Assembly: GCF_011764485.1 (NCBI RefSeq)
Contig: NZ_AP022848.1
Coordinates: 1,144,001-1,208,000 of the forward strand
From: Bosea sp. ANAM02
GTDB taxonomy: Bacteria; Pseudomonadota; Alphaproteobacteria; Rhizobiales; Beijerinckiaceae
Direction of reading: 5' to 3'
DNA: 64,000 bases
Part shown: piece after piece, positions 1-8,724 of the stretch
How the letters are laid out: every line of letters begins with the position of its first letter
Numbering within the stretch: position 1 is the first letter of the stretch
Program-made: the position numbers and the translations under genes
The notes under the pieces: generated by a model
Seen by the model: only the letters and a program-made list of their open reading frames with translations
What the model was told of the DNA's origin: nothing
Database searches by the model: none

Positions 1-381
1 GAGCCGGCGCTGATCATCAACGCCATGGCGTTCAAGCACACCAAATACCCGAACGCTGCGAAGGAATATCTCCGCTTCATGATGGAGAAGGAGCAGTACG
101 ACAAGTGGCTGACCGGCTGCTACGGCTACTGGGCCCAGCCGTTGAAGGGCTATGCCGAGAGCAAGGTCTGGCAGGCCGATCCGAAGATCGTGGTCTATCG
201 CGATACCTGGGACCGGGCGCTGTGGAGCGGCTACAAGGGCGCGATCAACGAAGCCGCCGGCACGGTCAATGCCGAATATGTCGTCGTCCAGATGGTCGCT
301 TCGGTCTGTGCCGGCCAGGCCACGCCGGAAGAAGCGGCCAAGGAAGCGGAGCGCCGCGCCAAGCGCTACTACCGGACCTGA
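1..381 (+). CDS. ABC transporter extracellular solute-binding protein, C-terminal part
   Basis: This reading frame is open from the first base of the window, so only the last 126 codons of the gene are present. The tail has the pattern of family 1 sugar-binding proteins: an LRFMMEKEQYDKW segment, a tryptophan-rich middle and a helical end with TPEEAAKEAERRAKRYY. The next two genes are a MalF-type and a MalG-type permease, so this is inferred to be the periplasmic receptor of that importer. The substrate cannot be read from this fragment. The signal peptide and N-lobe lie outside the window. Confidence 0.85.
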   Translation, partial: EPALIINAMAFKHTKYPNAAKEYLRFMMEKEQYDKWLTGCYGYWAQPLKGYAESKVWQADPKIVVYRDTWDRALWSGYKGAINEAAGTVNAEYVVVQMVASVCAGQATPEEAAKEAERRAKRYYRT

Positions 382-410
382 CGCGCTGATTGCGCTGATC
401 CGGAGACACG

Positions 411-435
411 CGGCCGCCGGCTCGTCCGGCGGCCG
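411..435. other. Stem-loop between binding-protein and permease genes
   Basis: A perfect 10-bp stem (CGGCCGCCGG paired with CCGGCGGCCG) with a 5-base loop lies 30 bases after the binding-protein stop. No T-run follows, so it is more likely a transcript-stabilising or attenuating hairpin than a full terminator. Hairpins at this place are common in sugar ABC operons, where they raise receptor over permease expression. That role is inferred here. Confidence 0.5.
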
Positions 436-519
436 ACGCGAGATCGCATCGGATATTCCCGAAAGGCCGCTTTCCGCCTTTCGCCCCGGTGCCATTGCCG
501 ACCCGAACGCGAGGGCGCC

Positions 520-1476
520 ATGGCCGTAGCTGCCGCCGAATCGCGAACCGTCTATAACCTGCAGCAAAGCTGGCTGGTGCGACTGTTCGACAACAAGCCG
601 TTCCTGATCTTTCTGTGCCTGCTGCCGGCGGCCGCCTTTCTGCTGATCTTCCTCAGCTATCCGCTGGGCTTGGGGATCTGGCTCGCCTTCACCGATACGC
701 GCATCGGCAGGCCCGGCATCTTCATCGGCTTCGAGAATTTCGTGTCGCTCTGGCACGATCGCGTGTTCATGACCTCGGTCTGGAACACGCTGCTCTACAC
801 GGGTGCCGCGACCATCGGAAAATTCGCGCTCGGCCTGTGGCTGGCGCTGCTGCTCAACAACCACCTGCCGTTCAAGTCGCTGCTCCGGGCGATCATCCTG
901 ATCCCCTGGATCGTGCCGACCGTGCTGTCGGCCATCGCCTTCTGGTGGATCTACGACCCGCAATTCTCGATCATCTCCTATGTGCTGGTCGACGTGCTCG
1001 GCTGGCGCGACAGCTATATCGACTTCCTCGGCCAGCCCTGGCCGGCGCGCTGGTCGCTGATCGCCGCCAATATCTGGCGCGGAATCCCCTTCGTCGCGAT
1101 CAGCCTGCTGGCCGGCCTGCAGACGATCTCGCCCTCGCTCTACGAGGCGGCGATGCTCGACGGCGCCAATTCCTGGCAGCGCTTCCGGCATGTCACGCTG
1201 CCGATGCTGATGCCGATCCTGGCGGTGGTGCTGACCTTCTCGGTGCTGTTCACCTTCACCGATTTCCAGCTGGTCTACGCGATCACCCGCGGCGGGCCCG
1301 TCAACGCCACGCATCTGATGGCGACGCTGGCGTTCCAGCGCGGCATCCCGGGCGGCCAGCTCGGCGAAGGCGCGGCGATCGCGGTCGCGATGATCCCGTT
1401 CCTCGTGATGGCGACGCTGTTCAGCTATTACGGCCTGTCCCGGCGCAAGTGGCAGCAGGGGGAAGACAATGACTGA
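520..1476 (+). CDS. ABC sugar-type transporter permease (MalF/UgpA family)
   Basis: 318-residue inner-membrane permease. After a cytoplasmic N-terminus it has a first membrane span near residues 28-50, then the binding-protein-dependent transport domain. The EAA loop reads EAAMLDGANSWQRFRHVTLPML around residue 208, which is the site that docks the ATPase. It is 43 codons past the stem-loop and overlaps the next permease by 8 bases, so the two are translationally coupled. Length and EAA motif fit the MalF/UgpA subfamily. No ATPase gene is visible in this cluster, so it must lie upstream or be supplied from elsewhere. Confidence 0.92.
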   Translation: MAVAAAESRTVYNLQQSWLVRLFDNKPFLIFLCLLPAAAFLLIFLSYPLGLGIWLAFTDTRIGRPGIFIGFENFVSLWHDRVFMTSVWNTLLYTGAATIGKFALGLWLALLLNNHLPFKSLLRAIILIPWIVPTVLSAIAFWWIYDPQFSIISYVLVDVLGWRDSYIDFLGQPWPARWSLIAANIWRGIPFVAISLLAGLQTISPSLYEAAMLDGANSWQRFRHVTLPMLMPILAVVLTFSVLFTFTDFQLVYAITRGGPVNATHLMATLAFQRGIPGGQLGEGAAIAVAMIPFLVMATLFSYYGLSRRKWQQGEDND

Positions 1477-2371
1477 CCAGACCCTCGAAACGCGCCCGCA
1501 GCTGACGGACAAGGAGCGCGACGGCGTCATCGACTGGTCGTCCGGCCCGCGGCGCTTCATCACGCTCTACCTGCCGCTCTCGGTGTTCGTGCTGGTGCTA
1601 CTGTTCCCGTTCTACTGGATGGCGATCACGGCGATCAAACCGAACGGCGAGTTGCTCGACTACAAGAACAACAATCCGTTCTGGGTGAAGTCGCCGACGC
1701 TGGAGAACATCAACAAGCTGCTCTTCCAGACCGACTACCCGCAATGGCTCTGGACCACGATGATGGTCGCGGCGGTGGCCACTGCGCTGTCGCTGTTCTC
1801 CAGCGTGCTCGCGGCCTATGCGATCCAGCGCCTGAAGTTCAAGGGCTCGCAATATGTGGGTCTCGCGATCTATCTCGCCTATCTCGTGCCGCCCTCGATC
1901 TTGTTCATTCCGCTGGCGACGCTGATCTTCCAGTTCGGCCTGTTCGACTCGCCGCTGGCGCTGATCCTGACCTATCCGACCTTCCTGATCCCGTTCTGCA
2001 CCTGGCTCCTGATCGGCTATTTCAAGTCGATCCCCTACGAGCTCGAGGAATGCGCGATGATCGACGGGGCGACGCGGCTGCAGACGCTGTGGCGGATCAC
2101 CCTGCCGCTTGCCATGCCGGGCCTGATCTCGGCCGGCATCTTCGCCTTCACCCTGTCCTGGAACGAGTTCATCTATGCGCTCGCCTTCATCCAGTCGGCG
2201 GAGAAGAAGACGGTCCCGGTCGCGGTCTTGACCCAGCTCGTCGAAGGAGACGTCTATCACTGGGGTTCGCTGATGGCCGGTGCGCTGCTCGGCTCGATCC
2301 CGGTCGCGATCCTCTATTCCTTCTTCGTCGACTACTACGTCGCGTCCATGACGGGTGCGGTGAAGGAGTAG
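1469..2371 (+). CDS. ABC sugar-type transporter permease (MalG/UgpE family)
   Basis: 300-residue partner permease. It has six predicted spans, a long periplasmic loop with NNNPFWVKSPTLENI after the first span, and the EAA loop EECAMIDGATRLQTLWRITLPL near residue 192. The ATG sits inside the end of the previous gene with a purine-rich AGGGGGAAG site just before it. Together with the upstream permease it forms the membrane channel of a carbohydrate importer. The downstream hydroxyacid dehydrogenases and LacI regulator suggest a sugar-acid or related substrate. That is context only. Confidence 0.93.
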   Translation: MTDQTLETRPQLTDKERDGVIDWSSGPRRFITLYLPLSVFVLVLLFPFYWMAITAIKPNGELLDYKNNNPFWVKSPTLENINKLLFQTDYPQWLWTTMMVAAVATALSLFSSVLAAYAIQRLKFKGSQYVGLAIYLAYLVPPSILFIPLATLIFQFGLFDSPLALILTYPTFLIPFCTWLLIGYFKSIPYELEECAMIDGATRLQTLWRITLPLAMPGLISAGIFAFTLSWNEFIYALAFIQSAEKKTVPVAVLTQLVEGDVYHWGSLMAGALLGSIPVAILYSFFVDYYVASMTGAVKE

Positions 2372-2434
2372 GCTTCTTCGCGGCGTCAGAGGCCGCGCTA
2401 TGGCCGCAGATTTCGATATGCAAGCGGACGCTGT

Positions 2435-2529
2435 CCGTCATGGTCGGGCTTGTCCCGACCATCCACGTCTTCATTGGTCGAGGGCGGTGTTCAAGACGTG
2501 GATGCTCGCCACAAGGGCGAGCATGACGG
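2435..2529. repeat. Bipartite palindromic intergenic repeat (type A)
   Basis: The outer arms begin CCGTCATG and end CATGACGG and are inverted copies over about 37 bases. Each arm also holds its own hairpin: GGTCGGG-CTTGT-CCCGACC and GCTCGCC-ACAAG-GGCGAGC. The transcript could therefore fold as one long hairpin or as two short ones. It lies between the permease stop and the dehydrogenase start. Confidence 0.7.
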
Positions 2530-2554
2530 TGGAGTCCACCAGGGGATTGCTATC

Positions 2555-3448
2555 ATGACGACCTCCATCGCCTTCGTCGGGCTCGGCGCCATGGGCGCGC
2601 CGATGGCCGAGAACCTCGTGAAGAAGCAGTTCCGCGTCACCGGCTTCGACATGCGCGAGGCGGCGCGTGAGGCGCTCGTCGCCGCGGGCGGGCACGCTGC
2701 CGCGAGCGCGAGGGAGGCGGCCGAGGGCGCCGAGGCGCTGGTGCTGATGGTCGTCAATGCGGCGCAGGCGCGCTCGGTCCTGTTCGAGGCCGGGGCGCTC
2801 GATGTTCTGGCGCCGGGCGCGACGGTCGTCCTGATGGCGACCTGCCCGCCCGGCGAGGCGGAGGCGATCGCGGCTGAGGTCACGAAGACCGGGCGGCATT
2901 TCATCGATGCGCCGGTCTCGGGCGGGGTGAACGGCGCGCGCAATGCGACGCTCACCATCATGGTCGGTGCGCCCCGGGAAAGCTTCGCGCGGGCGAAGCC
3001 GGTGCTGGATGCGCTCGGCGACAAGGTCTTCCATGTCGGCGAGAAGGCCGGGCAGGGCGCGACGGTGAAGACCGTCAATCAATTGCTCTGCGGCGTGCAT
3101 ATCGCGGTGGCGGCCGAGGCGCTGTCGCTGGCCGAGAAGGCCGGGATCGACGGGCGTCTGCTCTTCGAGATCATGGGCGGCTCTGCCGCCTCGTCCTGGA
3201 TGCTCCGGGATCGCGGGCCGCGTATGCACGAGCCCGATCCGGTCGTGGCGAGCGCCGTCGATATCTTCGTCAAGGATCTGGGCATCGTGCTCGATGCCGG
3301 GCGCGCGGCGAAGACGGCGCTGCCGCTGGCGGCTGCCGCGCACCAGATGTTCCTGTCGGCCTCGGGCCTCGGCCATGGCGGGCGCGACGATTCGCAGGTG
3401 GTCCGGGCCTATCGAGCGCTCAACGCCAAGCCCGCGAACGATGCCTGA
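2555..3448 (+). CDS. NAD(P)-dependent oxidoreductase, 3-hydroxyisobutyrate dehydrogenase family (L-threonate dehydrogenase-like)
   Basis: 297 residues, the usual length of the beta-hydroxyacid dehydrogenase family. The N-terminal Rossmann motif is FVGLGAMGAPMAENL (residues 5-19). The substrate-binding signature DAPVSGGVNGA follows at about residue 125, and the catalytic lysine lies in the KTVNQLLCGVH segment. The end, with SAASSWMLRDRGPRM and AVDIFVKDLGIVLD, is typical of the L-threonate dehydrogenase (LtnD) branch, so oxidation of a C4 sugar acid with NAD is plausible but not proven. The ATG at 2555 is chosen over an earlier frame start because it is preceded by AGGGG and begins right before the nucleotide fold. 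Confidence 0.85.
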   Translation: MTTSIAFVGLGAMGAPMAENLVKKQFRVTGFDMREAAREALVAAGGHAAASAREAAEGAEALVLMVVNAAQARSVLFEAGALDVLAPGATVVLMATCPPGEAEAIAAEVTKTGRHFIDAPVSGGVNGARNATLTIMVGAPRESFARAKPVLDALGDKVFHVGEKAGQGATVKTVNQLLCGVHIAVAAEALSLAEKAGIDGRLLFEIMGGSAASSWMLRDRGPRMHEPDPVVASAVDIFVKDLGIVLDAGRAAKTALPLAAAAHQMFLSASGLGHGGRDDSQVVRAYRALNAKPANDA

Positions 3449-3479
3449 ACAGGACTGACTCGGTGCTCGCAACCTTCAG

Positions 3480-3593
3480 CCCTCATCCTGAGGAGCCGCG
3501 CAGCGGCGTCTCAAAGGATGCTCCAATGGGCTCGGGAGCCACCTGGATCATCCTTCGAGACGCGCTCCCACGAAGCGCTCCTCAGGATGAGGG
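3480..3593. repeat. Palindromic intergenic repeat, CCTCATCCTGAGGAG family (type B, copy 1)
   Basis: A 114-base imperfect palindrome begins CCCTCATCCTGAGGAG and ends CTCCTCAGGATGAGGG. The inner arms are GGCGTCTCAAAGGATG and CATCCTTCGAGACGC. A second copy lies at 14427-14550. It separates two convergent genes and could act as a bidirectional terminator. This repeat type is scattered through genomes of many Hyphomicrobiales. Confidence 0.85.
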
Positions 3594-3609
3594 CGCGGTG
3601 GGTGAGGGT

Positions 3610-4683
3610 TCAGCGTCGCGGCGGCGGGCAGGTCGTTCCGCGGATATGGAGGGCCGGCGTCAGCAGCAGGCGCTGTGTCGGGGCCGTGGGATCGGCGATG
3701 CGGTTCAGCAGGAACTCGGCCGATTTGGCGCCCATGTCGTTCTGGAAATTGAAGATGGTGGTCAGGGCCGGAAACCACTGCGCCGCCTCCTTGACGTCGT
3801 CGCAGCCCACGATCGAGAAGTCCCGGCCGGCTTCCAGCCCGCGATGGCGCAGGCCGAGCATCGCGCCGAAGGCGGCGAGATCGTTCATGCAGGCGGCGGC
3901 GGTCGGCGGGTCATGGGCGTCGAGCACTTTCTGGATGCCCTTCAACCCGTTCTCGCGGGTGCCGTAGTCGAAATGGACCAGTGCCGGGTCGAAGGGCAGG
4001 CCGTGACGGGCGAGCGCATCGCGATAGCCGGCATAGCGGTTGCGGCCGGTCGAGATGCTCTCGTTGGCGCAGAGGAAGGCGATTCGGCGATGGCCGAGCC
4101 CGATCAGATGCTCCATCGCCAGATTGGTGCCGTGGCGGTCGTCGGCGCCGACGAAATCGAGGTCGAGCGCGGGGATCTCGCGCGAGAGCTGGACGATCGG
4201 AACGCCGGCATCGATCAGGGGAGCGAGGCTTTCCACCGTGCTGCCGCCGGCCGAGCACAGGACCATGCCGTCGGGCCGGTATTCGGCGAGCGTGCCGAGC
4301 ACGCGCTGCTGCCGGTCGAGGTCCTCGGCATAGGTGCCGAGCAGGATGGAGCGGTCGTAGCGGCCGGCGGTTTCGTCGATCGCCGCCAGGAGCTCGGCGA
4401 AATAGGGGTTGGTGATGTCGTGGAAGCCGACGCCGATGATGTTGGTGCGGTCGGTGCGCAACGACGCGGCGCTGCGATTGTAGCTGTAGCCCATTTCGCG
4501 GGCGATCTCGCGCACCCGGTGGCGCGTGGCTTCAGCCACGAGTTGCGAGCCGCGCAGCGCCAGCGATACCGTCGCGGTCGATACCGAGAGACGTTCGGCG
4601 ATGACCTGGAGCGTGACGCGGCTGCGTCCGGCGGGCGGCGGGCTGTTGGGCAGGCGGGGCCCGGGCGGGTCGCTGGCGGTCAT
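3610..4683 (-). CDS. LacI family transcriptional regulator
   Basis: 357 residues. The helix-turn-helix is near residues 21-45 (VTLQVIAERLSVSTATVSLA), with the hinge helix region GSQLVAEATRHRVREIAREMGY. The periplasmic-binding-protein-like effector domain starts near residue 75 with IIGVGFHDITNPYFAELL and ends with a typical LLTPALHIRGTT strand. It is divergent from the dehydrogenase at 4785 and convergent with the one at 2555, so it probably controls one or both plus the sugar importer. The start at 4683 is chosen because it leaves a short proline-rich leader before the DNA-binding helix. The longer frame has no clear ribosome site. Confidence 0.93.
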   Translation of the reverse strand: MTASDPPGPRLPNSPPPAGRSRVTLQVIAERLSVSTATVSLALRGSQLVAEATRHRVREIAREMGYSYNRSAASLRTDRTNIIGVGFHDITNPYFAELLAAIDETAGRYDRSILLGTYAEDLDRQQRVLGTLAEYRPDGMVLCSAGGSTVESLAPLIDAGVPIVQLSREIPALDLDFVGADDRHGTNLAMEHLIGLGHRRIAFLCANESISTGRNRYAGYRDALARHGLPFDPALVHFDYGTRENGLKGIQKVLDAHDPPTAAACMNDLAAFGAMLGLRHRGLEAGRDFSIVGCDDVKEAAQWFPALTTIFNFQNDMGAKSAEFLLNRIADPTAPTQRLLLTPALHIRGTTCPPPRR

Positions 4684-4784
4684 GACACGTCCACACTGAG
4701 CGCGGGCCCGAAGGCCGGCTTCCTGTCCGGCCATTCCGCCGACGTCCGCTTCCATCTCAACCATATCAGCGGGAGAATTTGAAG

Positions 4785-5696
4785 ATGACTGCAACCAAAG
4801 AGTCCATCGGCTTCATCGGAGTCGGCCTGATGGGGCAGGGCATGGCCCGCAACCTCGTCGACAAGGGCTTCCCGCTGACGGTGATGGGGCACCGCAACCG
4901 CAAGCCGGTCGAGGAGCTGGTCGCTGCCGGCGCGGCCGAGGCGAAGACGGCGAAGGAGCTTGCGTCGCGGTCCGGGATCATTTTCCTGTGCGTGACCGGC
5001 TCGCCCCAGGTCGAGGCCGTGCTGAAGGGCGAGGACGGCATCGTCGCCGGGGCGAAGCCCGGCACCGTGATCGTCGATTGCTCGACCTCGGATCCGACGG
5101 TGACGCTGAAGCTCGCGGCGGAGCTCGCAGCGAAGGGCCTGCATCTGGCGGATGCGCCGCTCGGCGGCACGCCGGCGCAGGCCGCGCTCGGCCAGCTCTC
5201 GGCCATGGTCGGCGCGTCGCCGGAGGTGTTCGCCCGGATCAAGCCCGCCTGCGAGGCCTGGGCGCAGAAGATCGTGCATCTCGGTCCGGTCGGCGATGGC
5301 CACAAGATGAAGCTGATCAACAATTTCCTGTCGCTCGGCTATGCCGCGATCTATGCGGAAGCGTTGACGCTCGGCCAGAAGATCGGGATCTCGCCCCGGA
5401 CCTTCGACAGCGTCATCCGCGGCAGCCGCATGGATTGCGGCTTCTACCAGACCTTCATGACCTATGTGCTGGAGCGCGACCGCGACGCCCACAAGTTCAC
5501 GCTGAGCAACGCGCTCAAGGACGTGCGCTATCTGGAGAGCGTGGCCAACGATGCCGGCGTCGCCAATCCGATCGGCAATGCCGTGAAGAACAGCTATGCG
5601 GCGGCCGTTGCCAGCGGCAAGGGCGAGGATTACGTGCCGATGCTATCCGACTGGATCGCCGGGCTGAACGGCATTTCGCTCGCCGGCAAGGGCTGA
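4785..5696 (+). CDS. NAD(P)-dependent oxidoreductase, 3-hydroxyisobutyrate dehydrogenase family
   Basis: 303 residues, with the nucleotide-binding motif IGFIGVGLMGQGMARNL near the start, the substrate loop DAPLGGTPAQA near residue 125, and the catalytic lysine in GHKMKLINNFLSLG. It belongs to the same family as the gene at 2555 but to a different branch, resembling glyoxylate/succinic semialdehyde reductases or 2-hydroxy-3-oxopropionate reductases. Its start codon ATG at 4785 follows GGGAGA with good spacing. Being divergent from the LacI gene, it is a likely direct target of that repressor. The true substrate is unknown. Confidence 0.88.
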   Translation: MTATKESIGFIGVGLMGQGMARNLVDKGFPLTVMGHRNRKPVEELVAAGAAEAKTAKELASRSGIIFLCVTGSPQVEAVLKGEDGIVAGAKPGTVIVDCSTSDPTVTLKLAAELAAKGLHLADAPLGGTPAQAALGQLSAMVGASPEVFARIKPACEAWAQKIVHLGPVGDGHKMKLINNFLSLGYAAIYAEALTLGQKIGISPRTFDSVIRGSRMDCGFYQTFMTYVLERDRDAHKFTLSNALKDVRYLESVANDAGVANPIGNAVKNSYAAAVASGKGEDYVPMLSDWIAGLNGISLAGKG

Positions 5697-5706
5697 AGCA
5701 GCGCGC

Positions 5707-6462
5707 TCAGGGCTGCGCCAGCAACCGGGAGAGACCTGCCGAGAGCCCCGTGCTGGCGACCGGAGCAGGCAGGGCGAGATCGCCTTGCCGCGGCTTCGGA
5801 CGCGGCTGGTCGAGCTCGGCCAGCAGCATGCGGATGCCGGCCTCGGCCGAGCAGATCACCGGCACCTCGACATGCGGCTGGACGCGGGAGGCAAGACCGG
5901 CGAGCCCGGCCCCGCCGAGAATGACAGCGCCGGCGCCGTCACGTTTCGCGACGAGGCGGCAGGCTTCCGCGAGCATGGCGATCGAGCCTTCGGGATCGCG
6001 GGCGATGTCGGCGCCGGTGGGCGCGACGGTCTCCACGGCGGCGAGACGATCGCCCAATCCGATCGAGCTGACGAATTCGTGCAGGATCGGCCCCCAGCGT
6101 TCGCCGCCGGTGACGATGGCGAAGCGCCCGGTCTGCTCCGCCGCCTGGCGGCTGCTGGCCTCGGCCATGCCGATCACCGGAATCCGGGCCATCTCCTTGA
6201 GGGCGAGCAGGCCGGGATCGCCGAAGCAGGCGAGATAGACGCCGTCGCAATCCTGGCCGTGCTCGGCGAAGGCCTCGAGCGCGGCATGGGCGGCGATGAC
6301 TCCGGCGCTGCGGCTGGCGATGTATTGCGCACCGAAACGTCCGGTGACCGGAACGAGTTCGGCCCCTGCCGGCAGATGGGGCTGGACGACGCGCGCGACC
6401 AGTGCCGTCATCTCCGGCATGGTGTTGGGATTGAGCAGGAGAATGCGCAAGCGGGTCCTCAC
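5707..6462 (-). CDS. Asp/Glu/hydantoin racemase family protein
   Basis: 251 residues, starting at a GTG. The N-terminus RILLLNPNTMPEMT is the hallmark of hydantoin racemases. The two active-site cysteines are expected in YLACFGDPGL (near residue 79) and in the VICSAEAGI segment near residue 213, where a C is present. These enzymes racemise 5-substituted hydantoins or amino-acid-like substrates. The stop is 10 bases from the convergent dehydrogenase stop, and a 234-base gap separates it from the upstream CoA-transferase on the same strand, so it probably has its own promoter. Confidence 0.85.
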   Translation of the reverse strand: MRTRLRILLLNPNTMPEMTALVARVVQPHLPAGAELVPVTGRFGAQYIASRSAGVIAAHAALEAFAEHGQDCDGVYLACFGDPGLLALKEMARIPVIGMAEASSRQAAEQTGRFAIVTGGERWGPILHEFVSSIGLGDRLAAVETVAPTGADIARDPEGSIAMLAEACRLVAKRDGAGAVILGGAGLAGLASRVQPHVEVPVICSAEAGIRMLLAELDQPRPKPRQGDLALPAPVASTGLSAGLSRLLAQP

Positions 6463-6696
6463 GATCCGAAATCCGGCCGTGAGACTTCGCTGATCGTTCG
6501 AGCGGGCCAGGTCGTGGCTGTCAGGAGCGGACGATGTCTCATCGGTCTGAAATCAACAGCAGATTTGCCGTCCGGCCTGCAAGCGGATGAATGGAGAAAC
6601 AGTGCTTCCATTCCGGCACGGCCGGCCATCGTCGGCACTGCCGGGCGTTCTCGCATTCCGCTGCGGTTACAGCAAGCGCTGGACGGGGTTCTACCT

Positions 6697-7809
6697 CTAT
6701 GAGCGGGGCGGGTCCGGCGCGAGTTTCGTTATGGTGCAGGGCGTCGCGCTGAAACGGATCGGCGGCTTCGTCGTGACCAGCCGCCCTTCCGTGGGATGCT
6801 CGACGGTTTCGAAGAAGCCTGTCGCCTTCAGATGCGGGTCGTCCAGCAGGTCGTCGAGCGTGTTGATGGCGGAGCAGGGCACGTCGATCTGGTCGAGGAT
6901 CGCCAGCCATGCGGCGGAGGTGCGGTGCAGAAGGCACTCCGCCAGCCGTTCGTAGAGCGTGTCGATCATCGCTGCGCGCGTCGCGCCGTCACCGAGTGCC
7001 TCGTCCGTCGCCCAGTCCTCGCGCCCGGCGGCGCGGAAGAGGGCCTGCCAATGCGCAGCCGTATAGGGCATTGCCGCGATGAAGCCGTCCGCCGTCCGAT
7101 AGGGCCGGCGATGCCGCGACAGCACGCGCGAATAGCCGCTGGCGCCGCGCGTGGGCTCGAAGCTCAGCCCGCCGAGATGCTCGACGGCGAGGAACGAGAC
7201 CATCGCCTCGAACATCGGAACCTCGATCGCCTGACCTTCTCCTGAAACCGCCCTGTGATAGAGCGCGGCATTGATCGCGCCGACGGCGAAGAGGGCGGTG
7301 GTCTTGTCGGCGACGATGGTGGGGGCATAGGCCGGAGCATCGCCGCTGCGCCCGGCCAGCGCGGCCCAGCCCGAGGCGGCCTGGATGACGTCGTCATAGG
7401 CCGGGCGGTCGCGGTAGGGCCCATCCTGGCCGAAGCCGACGATGGCGCAGTAGATCAGGGGCGGGTGCCGGGCGAGCAGCGTCTCCGGATCGAGCCCGTA
7501 GCGGCGGGCCGCCCCCATCCGCATGTTGTGGATGAAGACATCGGCATCCGCGATCAACTCCTGCAGGCGAGCGAGATCCTCCGCCGATCTCATGTCGAGC
7601 GCGATGCTGCGCTTGTTGCGGTTGCAGTTGAGGAAGGCCGCGCCCATGCCGGGCGAGCGGGCCGGGCCGGGCGCGCGCATGATGTCGCCGCCCGGCGGCT
7701 CGACCTTCAGGATATCGGCGCCCATGTCGCCCAGCGTCTGCGTCGCATAGGGGCCGGCGATGACCGTGGTCAGGTCGACGATCTTGATCCCGTCCAGTGG
7801 GCCCGGCAT
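6697..7809 (-). CDS. Class III CoA-transferase (CaiB/BaiF family)
   Basis: 370 residues, a little short for the family. The N-terminus PLDGIKIVDLTTVIAGPYATQTLGDMGADILKVEPPGGD is diagnostic. The catalytic aspartate is in the YDDVIQAASGW segment near residue 139 (canonical pattern ..YDxxxQAxsG). These enzymes move CoA between acyl groups. Neighbours are the racemase and an exported hypothetical protein on the same strand. The substrate is not predictable. Confidence 0.93.
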   Translation of the reverse strand: MPGPLDGIKIVDLTTVIAGPYATQTLGDMGADILKVEPPGGDIMRAPGPARSPGMGAAFLNCNRNKRSIALDMRSAEDLARLQELIADADVFIHNMRMGAARRYGLDPETLLARHPPLIYCAIVGFGQDGPYRDRPAYDDVIQAASGWAALAGRSGDAPAYAPTIVADKTTALFAVGAINAALYHRAVSGEGQAIEVPMFEAMVSFLAVEHLGGLSFEPTRGASGYSRVLSRHRRPYRTADGFIAAMPYTAAHWQALFRAAGREDWATDEALGDGATRAAMIDTLYERLAECLLHRTSAAWLAILDQIDVPCSAINTLDDLLDDPHLKATGFFETVEHPTEGRLVTTKPPIRFSATPCTITKLAPDPPRS

Positions 7810-7884
7810 GGCGCGCGAATCTCCGTTCAGCGCGCAGTGAAGCCGCCATCGGCGGATGGCGCAACGCCGCCTGCCGCGGAGGCG

Positions 7885-8724
7885 CTATGGCGCGTCCGGC
7901 TTCTTGCGGATCGTCGAGCGATGAGACAGCCATGCCTGCAGGTCGCCCTTCAGTTCGGGCGCATTCCGATTCTCGTCACGCTCGAACAAGGCCGTCCGCT
8001 GCCGCTCGAAGGTGCGGTCGTAGCGGCGCTGGAGGGTCGGGCGGTCATCCGCCGGCACGAGCCTTCCCGCACGCAGCGCAACGAAGCGGGCCTCGTAGGA
8101 GACACCCTCGCGCCCTTGCCGATTCCGGCTCTCGACGAAGCCCGTGATCGCGATGTCGCAGCCCGGCCTGCCCTGTGGGGCTGCGACGAGATGGCCGTCG
8201 CCCCAGTCGAGCACCTCGTCGAACTGCTTCAGCAGCGTCCAGTCGCTGGCGAAGACGCGGATGGTCCAGCTATTGATGCCGATGCCGTTGCCCTGGGTGT
8301 TCCAGGCGGCGAGCACGCGCTCGCGCGTGCCGTCGCCGTCGAGATCGACCGTGATCAGGTCGAAGCTCCCGAGCCGGCCGGCCATCAGGGAATCCGGCAT
8401 CTCGATGAGCTTCCGTCCTGTTCGCTCCAGCAGGAAGGCATGTTCCGGCGCGTTCTCGGGAATCTCGACGCCGTCGTCGAAGCTGGCGGCGCAGCGCCAG
8501 AGGCGGGCGCCATCACCCGCAGCGACGGACACGCCCCTGACGCATCCCATTCCGTTGGCCGGGGTCGGGGTCAGAGCTTCCTGCCGGGCCTCCTGCACGG
8601 TGGGGCGTGAAAAGGAGACGTCCCGGCAAGGCCGGAGCGCCGCCTCCGCGGTAGCGGGAATCAGCAGGGCGGCCAGCAGCGCGAACCGTAGATGAAGGCC
8701 TTGCGAGGTATTCAGGCGGATCAT
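7885..8724 (-). CDS. Exported hypothetical protein with a VCBS/FG-GAP-like calcium loop
   Basis: 279 residues. I do not recognise the family. The start at 8724 is chosen because it gives a clean Sec signal peptide (LRFALLAALLIPATAEA, cleavage near residue 26). The longer frame starts in arginine-rich nonsense. A DxDGDGTRER motif (LITVDLDGDGTRERVLAAW, near residue 145) resembles calcium-binding FG-GAP/VCBS loops. Several cysteines (CRD, GCVRG, RCAAS, GCDIA) could form disulfides in the periplasm. It is about 75 bases upstream of the CoA-transferase start on the same strand, so the two may be cotranscribed. Confidence 0.75.
   Translation of the reverse strand: MIRLNTSQGLHLRFALLAALLIPATAEAALRPCRDVSFSRPTVQEARQEALTPTPANGMGCVRGVSVAAGDGARLWRCAASFDDGVEIPENAPEHAFLLERTGRKLIEMPDSLMAGRLGSFDLITVDLDGDGTRERVLAAWNTQGNGIGINSWTIRVFASDWTLLKQFDEVLDWGDGHLVAAPQGRPGCDIAITGFVESRNRQGREGVSYEARFVALRAGRLVPADDRPTLQRRYDRTFERQRTALFERDENRNAPELKGDLQAWLSHRSTIRKKPDAP

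Noticed and set aside
3480..3593. The long inverted repeat as the end of an insertion sequence
   Set aside because: There is no transposase frame and the whole unit is only 114 bases; it fits a REP-like palindromic family with a second copy at 14427.
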